5,820 nucleotides of DNA from Candidatus Heimdallarchaeota archaeon (GTDB lineage Archaea; Asgardarchaeota; Heimdallarchaeia; Heimdallarchaeales; Kariarchaeaceae): contig JACZSS010000209.1 in assembly GCA_022574115.1 (NCBI GenBank), positions 1 to 5,820 of the forward strand, in the 5' to 3' direction. Shown here one piece after another: positions 1-4,626 of the stretch. The translations under genes were made by a program, and so were the position numbers. Each line of letters opens with the position of its first letter. Positions within the stretch are counted from its first letter, which is position 1. The notes beneath the pieces are model-generated. The model ran no database searches, was not told the origin of the DNA, and saw only the letters and a program-made list of their open reading frames with translations.

Positions 1-231
1 ATTATTGTAGATCCGAATTTTCCGGGCACGACAATATTCAGGACTTACGACTTACGAACCCTAGCTGAATTTATTTTAACCTTCCAAAAAATCCTACCCG
101 AAATGGATAAGTGGTATTACAAACAAGAAGATGGATCTGATTGGACAATAGATTTAAAATCAGAGCTAAATGATGAAATCAAAGATGCTCGTGTCCCGAT
201 CACTATAAGAGGATATTATGGGCTAAAATGA
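1..231 (+). CDS. C-terminal end of an unrecognised protein (5' end outside window)
   Basis: The first reading frame is open from base 1 and ends at TGA 229-231, giving the last 76 residues of a larger protein. The fragment starts IIVDPNFPGTT and ends RGYYGLK. It has one long amphipathic helix candidate (roughly residues 18-36, TYDLRTLAEFILTFQKILP region), then an acidic, aromatic stretch (DKWYYKQEDGSDW), and then a charged stretch leading to a short beta-like end (VPITIRGYYG). I see no membrane segment, cysteine cluster or catalytic motif. I do not recognise the family from this fragment and assign no function. Coding is supported by 76 codons without a stop in AT-rich DNA and by sensible amino acid composition. 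It lies on the same strand as npdG, 58 bases upstream, so co-transcription is possible. Confidence 0.65.
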   Translation: MIVDPNFPGTTIFRTYDLRTLAEFILTFQKILPEMDKWYYKQEDGSDWTIDLKSELNDEIKDARVPITIRGYYGLK

Positions 232-235
232 TCAA

Positions 236-249
236 CTTTTAATAAAATC
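236..249 (+). promoter_or_regulatory. Possible archaeal TATA box for npdG
   Basis: An AT-rich run, CTTTTAATAAAATC, lies about 45 bases before the npdG start. Archaeal TATA boxes sit about 25 bases upstream of transcription start, so this would give a short leader of about 20 bases that still contains the SD site at 279-283. There is no clear purine-rich BRE in front of it. In DNA this AT-rich such matches arise easily by chance. Confidence 0.25.
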
Positions 250-278
250 TAGTTAATTTCATTCATAGAGAATTTTTT

Positions 279-283
279 AGGTG
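279..283 (+). promoter_or_regulatory. Shine-Dalgarno site of npdG
   Basis: AGGTG, complementary to the archaeal 16S 3' end, sits 6 bases before ATG 290-292. This fixes the npdG start. The same arrangement (GAGGTG and a short spacer) precedes metG. Confidence 0.6.
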
Positions 284-289
284 TATTAA

Positions 290-799
290 ATGACGGAAAA
301 AAAATCAATCGGTATAATTGGGGGTACGGGGAAGCATGGATTTGGTATCGCAAAAAAACTAGCAAAGGATGGATATCCAATAATTATAGGATCAAGGGAT
401 GTAGAACGTGGAATTACCAAAGCGAATCAATTGATCGAATTCCTAAAAGATTCTCCAAATCGGGGACAAATAAGCGGTGGTGACAATAATTTGGCATCGC
501 AAGCAGACGTAATTGTCCTCTCAATTCCCATATCCAGTGCCAGTGATCTACTCGATCCGATAAAACACAATCTAGAAAATAAGATTATTGTGGACGTTAT
601 GGTAAATCTGAAATTGGATTTATTGAACAAGGGGGATAGTACGTATGATTATTTGGAGAAGCAGTACCCCACCTCAAAGATAGTGAGTTGCCTGAAAACG
701 GTAGCAACTAAGTTGTTGAATAGTCAAGATACAATAGAGCAAACTGATTTTGTCATTTCTGACGATCCAGAAGCGCTTGAATTAGGTCTTTCCATATAA
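290..799 (+). CDS. npdG: F420-dependent NADP oxidoreductase (FNO/NpdG family), reading frame ending early at an in-frame TAA
   Basis: Enzymes of this family pass hydride between reduced coenzyme F420 and NADP+ in the cytoplasm. Seen here: an N-terminal Rossmann fold with the motif GGTGKHGFG (residues 11-19), and GSRD at 34-37, where Ser35-Arg36 match the family residues that grip the NADP 2'-phosphate. Next come the second-half Rossmann strands (ADVIVLSIP, NKIIVDVMV) and the family's VSCLKTVATKLL stretch (compare VSALHTIPA in known enzymes). The frame stops at residue 169 with TAA 797-799, although family members run about 210-225 residues. The missing C-terminal segment, with a clear GLRPL motif, follows in the same frame (800-943), giving 217 codons in all. 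The start is ATG 290 with an SD site at 279-283. Without the tail, the C-terminal domain that helps form the F420 cleft would be lost. The NpdG family is confident; the exact physiological role is not. Confidence 0.85.
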   Translation: MTEKKSIGIIGGTGKHGFGIAKKLAKDGYPIIIGSRDVERGITKANQLIEFLKDSPNRGQISGGDNNLASQADVIVLSIPISSASDLLDPIKHNLENKIIVDVMVNLKLDLLNKGDSTYDYLEKQYPTSKIVSCLKTVATKLLNSQDTIEQTDFVISDDPEALELGLSI

Positions 800-943
800 A
801 AACTAATGGGATTACGACCACTAGGGTTGAAAGATCCCGTGCATGCTGTAACTATTGAAAACCTGGTAAGCTTGGCAATTCATATTAATAAAACATACAA
901 GGGTTCCCACGCGGGATTCTTAGTCACCGACGTGAATAACTGA
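800..943 (+). pseudogene. npdG: In-frame C-terminal continuation of npdG beyond the TAA
   Basis: Immediately after TAA 797-799, 47 more codons run in the same frame to TGA 941-943. They encode KLMGLRPLG, then an IENLVSLAIHIN helix, then YKGSHAGFLVTD. This matches the end of NpdG proteins, where a GLRPLDAGPL-like motif is followed by a helix containing an E-x-L-T pattern and a final AGI-x-IT strand. No gap or frame change is needed, so a single base change in TAA would restore a normal-length enzyme. The tail ends 4 bases from the stop of the converging GTPase gene, as expected if it is a real gene end. Possible explanations are a sequence error, a recent nonsense mutation, stop readthrough, or restart at ATG 806-808. 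No SD supports a restart. Confidence 0.8.
806..840 (+). other. Possible compound stem-loop just after the npdG TAA
   Basis: In RNA, 806-813 can pair with 833-840 (8 pairs, two of them G-U), and 815-819 with 825-829 (5 pairs, one G-U), closing a 5-base loop. Between them lies a small internal loop (A814 against AAA 830-832). The structure starts 6 bases after the stop. It was found by eye and no folding energy was calculated. Confidence 0.35.
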
Positions 944-947
944 TCGA

Positions 948-1499
948 CTATGCCCCTTGTTGTGACAATTTATGGCTATCGATTTCTTCTTTTAGACGAG
1001 AAAAAATATCGTCTATATTCAAACCGCTAAGTGCAGATGATTCGAGGTATGGAACATCAAAACCAGACCAATCCCCCAATTCATTGGCATATTTTTCTGC
1101 GTTGTGTGGATGTACGTGAGACTTGCTTCCTTCCTCTCTCAAATCACTTTTGTTTCCAACAAGCATCATGGGAATGATTTCTTCATTCTTATTCAATATT
1201 TCGCTTAGCCATTTTGGAATATTGCTAAACGTGTCTGCACGTGTAACATCAAACACAAGGATTATTCCTTCAGCACCTTTGTAGTAACCTTCTCTTACAC
1301 TTTTATAGACAGGCTGTCCGGCGAGATCCCAAATCTGCATAACAGTATCGCCAAAGCGTTTGATAACAAAATCTGCTCCCAAGGTTACCATATAATTTTC
1401 TTTGAAGCCTTCACCTAAGTATCTTTGTCGAATCGACGTTTTACCAACACGAGGATCTCCAACTAAGATAAGTTTGTATGTAGATCTTCGCCTTGACAT
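948..1499 (-). CDS. Rab/Ras-like small GTPase
   Basis: A 183-residue single-domain GTPase of the Ras superfamily, closest in style to the Rab/Ras-like proteins that are abundant in Asgard archaea. All nucleotide motifs are present: P-loop GDPRVGKTS (14-22), switch I TLGADF with Thr39, WDLAGQ (57-62) with the catalytic-type Gln62, NKSD (116-119), and ESSAL (153-157). The effector-side YYKGAEGIILVFDVT stretch is typical of Rab proteins. Pro16 and Arg17 stand where Ras has Gly12 and Gly13, and Leu59 replaces the usual Thr of WDTAGQ. The C-terminus (SHKLSQQGA) has no cysteine, so eukaryote-type prenylation is not possible; any membrane link would need a partner. The start is the ATG at 1499-1497. 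Upstream there is only a weak GGGTT and no good SD. It converges on npdG (4-base gap) and diverges from the 792-residue gene. Its regulator, effector and cellular role are unknown. Confidence 0.93.
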   Translation of the reverse strand: MSRRRSTYKLILVGDPRVGKTSIRQRYLGEGFKENYMVTLGADFVIKRFGDTVMQIWDLAGQPVYKSVREGYYKGAEGIILVFDVTRADTFSNIPKWLSEILNKNEEIIPMMLVGNKSDLREEGSKSHVHPHNAEKYANELGDWSGFDVPYLESSALSGLNIDDIFSRLKEEIDSHKLSQQGA

Positions 1500-1521
1500 T
1501 TTTAACCCAAAATGATAAAAT

Positions 1522-1546
1522 TCGAACTCTAAAATAAAGAGTTTGA
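1522..1546. repeat. Inverted repeat overlapping the likely GTPase promoter
   Basis: TCGAACTCT (1522-1530) and AGAGTTTGA (1538-1546) form 9-base arms with one mismatch around a 7-base AT spacer. On the - strand that spacer reads TTATTTT, a plausible TATA element. A regulator binding here could block GTPase transcription. The inner 6 bases of each arm match perfectly. Confidence 0.4.
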
Positions 1547-1654
1547 TTTCATTATGATTTTTATTACTAATTGAGACTCAGGCGAGTTTTCTTTTTCAAA
1601 ATAGGAAAATATGAGTGACGAGGCATAAAAACATTCCGAGATTGTAAAGGGACA

Positions 1655-1670
1655 ATAATTTGAGAATTAT
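1655..1670. repeat. 16-base AT-rich palindrome in the divergent region
   Basis: ATAATT-TGAG-AATTAT is a perfect 6-base inverted repeat with a 4-base spacer, a common size for archaeal dimeric regulator sites. It lies between the two divergent promoters. AT-rich palindromes of this length do occur by chance. Confidence 0.3.
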
Positions 1671-1700
1671 CACACTCAAGAATAGAAACGTTTGCAGAGA

Positions 1701-1731
1701 TAATAATACTTTGTCTGTTAATAATTTGTCT
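1701..1731. repeat. Imperfect tandem direct repeat upstream of the 792-residue gene
   Basis: TAATAATACTTTGTCT (1701-1716) is followed by TAATAATTTGTCT (1719-1731); the copies differ by a 3-base insertion. The pair ends 35 bases before the GTG start, so it overlaps the expected promoter and could be a pair of binding sites. An AGAGA (1696-1700) and a TCTCT (1729-1733) also bracket the unit. Confidence 0.35.
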
Positions 1732-1766
1732 CTAACCAATCAATTAAAATTAAAAAAAAAGAATAA

Positions 1767-4145
1767 GTGGTAAAATATACAGGTTGGTTTAGTCGTATTC
1801 AGTATACCGGATTTTTGAAATTACCTGAAATTGAGAATACAAGCAAGAAACCACAAGATCCATACGACATACAAACTACAGGAAGACTTCATTCAGCAAA
1901 ATTTTCATATCTTTTGGACTATCTAACCACAGATTTACCAAAAGAACAACTCGAAAATCAGTTAGAAGGTCATCGTCTGCAATTTGAATTACTTACATTG
2001 ACGGATGCTCAACTTGCAGATTTTTGCCGACATGTTGCCAATGCGAACAGGTCGATTATTGGCTGGGAGGAGGTTGATGATATCCTTTTAAAGTTGGATG
2101 CTCAATATATTCCAAGATGGAAATTGCCTAATTTCGACTTTCAAGTTGGTTTCAAGGAAATATTTTCCACAATCGTCAATTTTAAAGTCGAACCATTCAC
2201 ACAGGAACTGATTCTTTCAGTTTTAGATTCGCCAGAAAACAATAATAGGATGAATAGAGATTACTTGGTGGATAAATTTTCCTCAGATTTTCAGTACTGG
2301 AATTATAAGGATTTTTCAATTATTTTCGATCTACTAGTTAATTATCATAACAATGGTGATGAGGAAAAAGCCCGAGTCCGTCCCTTAATCAATGAAATCA
2401 GCGAAATCTATCTTGAGCAAATTCGAAATAAAGGGTATACGTTATATCAGCAAATTGCTTTAACATTTCTCTTCACAAACTCCTATGTCAAGCTTGGCAA
2501 AGAGGAGGTGACTAAATCCCAAGACCTAATTGATCGTGTTTGGAGGATGGCAGAAAAACAGTCAGAGCAAGAAGTTATCTCATTTCGATATCTCTTTGGT
2601 GCGGCGTATTCACTCATAAGTTTCTATATGTTAGAATCACCCACAGATTTTGTGACCAAGAGAAGACTAATTGGTAGTTTATTATCCAATTTTATCTCAC
2701 CCAAGGAAGTAGAGCTGGTCGATTGGTTTTGGTATCTTATTACTGAAAAGGTTGAGCCTCTCTTGATGGCTTACTTACTACACGGTTATTCCCATATACT
2801 CCCAATACTCCAATCTGAAATTAATGAGCTCCCCGAATGTGAGATAAAAGACAATTTACATAATATTATGTTAAAATTGACCACAAGCCTCCACTCATCA
2901 ATGGTAAATTATCTTGGTCAAGAATTCTCATTCAAACTTTATGAAGTTGAACCCTCCAAGTTTTATGAGACCATCGATGCGATTGAGATGGACCCCTCAC
3001 TGAAGTATTACATTCTAACTACCCTTCTTAAAACCATTAGAATCCGATTATTTTCCCTCGATTTTGATGGTTCGCTAACTCAAAGAGCAGTCGAAATTGG
3101 AGCTCAAATTGAAAAACACATTTACGGGGAAAATAATGAAAGATTGTTTCGCTTAGACATGAAACTCTTCCTAAGAACCTATGATTTTGAGAGCATCATG
3201 AGTAATATTAAATTCGAAATCGAAGATACGCATTCGATTATCCTTTCTAGTACATTTGAGAATTTGATAATCAACGAAATTAGCAAAGCCATGGAGTTTC
3301 TGTTCGAAATGACTCGTCGATCTCAAAAAATTGACATAGAAAAGTACGAGATTGTGTTGTCTTTTACTTCTGAATGGTTGCAATACTTTGCTAACTCTAC
3401 ACAGTTATATAATGAAGCATTAATGGTGCTTTCACCAATTATCTCCATTTGTTTTGTTCAAATAACTCGGGGTTATTATCATCAGAATCTTCCTGAGAAG
3501 GCATTTTTAACTTATTTCTGCATGCATTACTTTGTTGAATTATTTGTTAATGAACTCAAACTCACAGAAGTCTGGATCGTGGATGATTCCAAGGATCACA
3601 CTAGAGCGGAAACAATCAATAACAAATATGAAAAACTTATCTCCGATTGGCATTTTCATTCTCTAATGGATCTCACAAGCTTAAAAAATATGGTAAACAG
3701 TATTGCTATTTCAATGGGTGCAAAAAGTCCGGGTAGTGGCTTATCGTCCTCCTTATCAGGAATGGTGGAGGATGATGTGATTTTTGGGTATTTAGACATT
3801 TCAAAAGATTTAGAGGAGTTTATTAAGAACTACAATGCCCAAGATGGAATAGATTTCGTTGCGAAATTTATTAGAAGTGCTTCGCTTTACTCACCACCAA
3901 ACCATGAGTCTCATTTTCGATTGAATAGATTAGGAAGTAGTTTAAGCGAATCTCAAATAACAGCATTACCATTTCCAATTATAAGAAATGTCCACGAGAT
4001 GTCAAGAGCACTTCAAATGTTCCCACTTGAGGTTGCATTACCCGAATTACTCTCCAAGCAGGATCTCATTTATCAAAGTTTCGAAACCGGTACCAATCTT
4101 GATGAGATAATACTCAGAATTTCATTCCGCATACTAAAATATTGA
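1767..4145 (+). CDS. 792-residue helix-rich protein of unknown family
   Basis: I do not recognise this protein. It starts at GTG 1767, directly after an in-frame TAA (1764-1766); the next in-frame ATG is more than 150 codons further on and would discard sensible coding sequence. There is no SD, only an A-rich leader, so translation may be leaderless or use a short leader. The protein looks mostly alpha-helical and soluble. Amphipathic helix pairs, for example residues 225-289, resemble an alpha-solenoid such as TPR repeats, but I cannot define a repeat unit. There is no signal peptide. One uncharged hydrophobic stretch near 551-566 (ALMVLSPIISICFVQI) is short for a membrane helix and probably buried. 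A Gly/Ser-rich linker near 651-668 (GAKSPGSGLSSSLSG) separates the main body from a C-terminal part of about 125 residues. No nucleotide-binding, metal or protease motif is evident. Gene moaD follows 18 bases downstream and the GTPase is divergent. A scaffold or GTPase-effector role would be speculation. Confidence 0.88.
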   Translation: MVKYTGWFSRIQYTGFLKLPEIENTSKKPQDPYDIQTTGRLHSAKFSYLLDYLTTDLPKEQLENQLEGHRLQFELLTLTDAQLADFCRHVANANRSIIGWEEVDDILLKLDAQYIPRWKLPNFDFQVGFKEIFSTIVNFKVEPFTQELILSVLDSPENNNRMNRDYLVDKFSSDFQYWNYKDFSIIFDLLVNYHNNGDEEKARVRPLINEISEIYLEQIRNKGYTLYQQIALTFLFTNSYVKLGKEEVTKSQDLIDRVWRMAEKQSEQEVISFRYLFGAAYSLISFYMLESPTDFVTKRRLIGSLLSNFISPKEVELVDWFWYLITEKVEPLLMAYLLHGYSHILPILQSEINELPECEIKDNLHNIMLKLTTSLHSSMVNYLGQEFSFKLYEVEPSKFYETIDAIEMDPSLKYYILTTLLKTIRIRLFSLDFDGSLTQRAVEIGAQIEKHIYGENNERLFRLDMKLFLRTYDFESIMSNIKFEIEDTHSIILSSTFENLIINEISKAMEFLFEMTRRSQKIDIEKYEIVLSFTSEWLQYFANSTQLYNEALMVLSPIISICFVQITRGYYHQNLPEKAFLTYFCMHYFVELFVNELKLTEVWIVDDSKDHTRAETINNKYEKLISDWHFHSLMDLTSLKNMVNSIAISMGAKSPGSGLSSSLSGMVEDDVIFGYLDISKDLEEFIKNYNAQDGIDFVAKFIRSASLYSPPNHESHFRLNRLGSSLSESQITALPFPIIRNVHEMSRALQMFPLEVALPELLSKQDLIYQSFETGTNLDEIILRISFRILKY

Positions 4146-4163
4146 ATAACTTGGAAAAAAAAA

Positions 4164-4448
4164 TTGCTTGTGAAAGTAATAATTCGATCCTTTGCCATGA
4201 TTCGAGAAGCAGTTGGACAAGCAAGAATTGAATTAAACGTCAAGTCCACAGATAGCCTCCTAGATATTGTTACAAAGTTTTGTCATCAATTTCCAAGTAC
4301 TAAACAATTTATTTTCACCGATACCTCTATCAATAGGAATCTAGTATTCGCCGTAAATGGAAATGAAGTTTCAAACGACATGCTCAATGATCAATTCATC
4401 ACAGAAAATGATGAGCTTGCAATTGTACCTCCCGCTGGAGGTGGGTAA
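4164..4448 (+). CDS. moaD: MoaD/ThiS-type ubiquitin-like sulfur carrier protein
   Basis: A 94-residue beta-grasp protein. Family members are activated by an E1-like (MoeB/ThiF/Uba4) enzyme at their C-terminal glycine and carry sulfur as a thiocarboxylate. They serve molybdopterin synthase or, in SAMP/Urm1-like proteins of archaea, tRNA thiolation and protein tagging. Seen here: the first strand and turn VIIRSFAMIREAVGQ (5-19, compare VRFFASLREAVG in MoaD), a helix around 30-43, FAVNGNEV (62-69), and the closing DELAIVPPAGGG, ending exactly in Gly-Gly as needed for activation. The start is probably TTG 4164 with a weak GGA 8-9 bases upstream; GTG 4170 would give a slightly shorter form that fits the family equally well. 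It is 18 bases after the 792-residue gene, suggesting a shared transcript. No moaE, moeB or moaA lies in the window, so molybdopterin, thiolation and tagging roles cannot be separated here. Confidence 0.88.
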   Translation: MLVKVIIRSFAMIREAVGQARIELNVKSTDSLLDIVTKFCHQFPSTKQFIFTDTSINRNLVFAVNGNEVSNDMLNDQFITENDELAIVPPAGGG

Positions 4449-4617
4449 TCCAACGAGAATCCGACCTAAACACTTAAGTCAAATGTTGATCGTTTTCGGT
4501 ATGAGGAACCAAATTGAAAGGTGAATACTTTATGGTACTCTCAAAGTACCACGAAGTGTAGCAAAAGATCTTTTACAAGATTTAGAGTACCTGAGGTTCC
4601 AAAAAACAATTTTTTGA
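4441..4617 (+). pseudogene. Possible small gene of 58 codons broken by an in-frame TGA
   Basis: From GTG 4441, which overlaps the end of moaD by 8 bases, a frame runs to TGA 4615-4617 with a single interruption, TGA 4522-4524. Before the break it reads IRPKHLSQMLIVFGMRNQIER; after it comes ILYGTLKVP, then RSVAKDLLQDLEYLRFQKTIF. The second half has the amphipathic pattern of a winged-helix recognition region, but I recognise no family. The frame would fill the moaD-metG gap almost exactly, ending 9 bases before metG with its stop overlapping the metG SD, which is how a real operon gene would sit. Against it: no SD at the right distance for GTG 4441 (GGAG abuts the start) or for the alternative ATG 4483. 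A frame this long with one stop is only mildly unlikely by chance, and the same bases may instead form a structured leader. Confidence 0.27.
4505..4600 (+). promoter_or_regulatory. Candidate structured RNA leader of metG
   Basis: Nested complementary segments occur in the 178 bases before metG. GGAACC (4505-4510) pairs with GGTTCC (4595-4600), and inside it GGTACTCT (4534-4541) pairs with AGAGTACC (4584-4591), a perfect 8-base match. TGGTACT (4533-4539) can instead form a tight hairpin with AGTACCA (4545-4551) around the loop CTCAA, so the two folds exclude each other. That loop is complementary to TTGAG 4614-4618, which overlaps the metG SD. A perfect palindrome AAAAGATCTTTT (4563-4574) lies inside the long loop. 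It matches no riboswitch class I know. An 8-base match in a region of this size is not rare by chance. Confidence 0.3.
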
Positions 4618-4621
4618 GGTG
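4616..4621 (+). promoter_or_regulatory. Shine-Dalgarno site of metG
   Basis: GAGGTG lies 5 bases before TTG 4627-4629. It decides for the unusual TTG start, because an in-frame TAA (4624-4626) immediately precedes the TTG and rules out any earlier start. Confidence 0.75.
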
Positions 4622-4626
4622 TTTAA

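Larger units (their letters stand above)
1500..1766. promoter_or_regulatory. Divergent intergenic control region between the GTPase and the 792-residue gene
   Basis: These 267 bases carry no credible ORF or RNA gene. They must hold the promoters for both flanking genes. Candidate TATA elements are the TTATTTT read on the - strand at 1531-1537, about 35 bases before the GTPase start, and TTAATAATTT at 1718-1727, about 45 bases before GTG 1767. Listed separately are two inverted repeats and an imperfect direct repeat that could be regulator sites. AATAATTTG occurs twice (1654-1662 and 1720-1728). An A9 run (1752-1760) lies just before the GTG start. Individual element assignments are weak. Confidence 0.5.

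Noticed and set aside
427..630. 67-codon open frame on the - strand
   Set aside because: It lies entirely inside the well-supported npdG frame and its peptide resembles no family.
797..799. Genome-wide reassignment of a stop codon
   Set aside because: The two interruptions use different codons (TAA and TGA). Both codons, and TAG, also end genes normally in this window.
944..947. Shared terminator between npdG and the GTPase
   Set aside because: Only 4 bases separate the converging stops and no T-run flanks them. Termination must occur inside the opposite gene.
3171..3383. 70-codon open frame on the - strand
   Set aside because: It is a shadow of the 792-residue gene, basic and low in protein-like pattern, with no SD.
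4522..4524. TGA read as selenocysteine
   Set aside because: The frame resembles no selenoprotein family, and archaeal SECIS elements normally lie in untranslated regions. The hairpin after it lacks any recognised SECIS signature.
4449..4626. A tRNA, T-box or CRISPR repeat before metG
   Set aside because: No cloverleaf with a TTC loop and CCA-like acceptor stem can be drawn. T-boxes are bacterial, and the short repeats do not recur at regular spacing.
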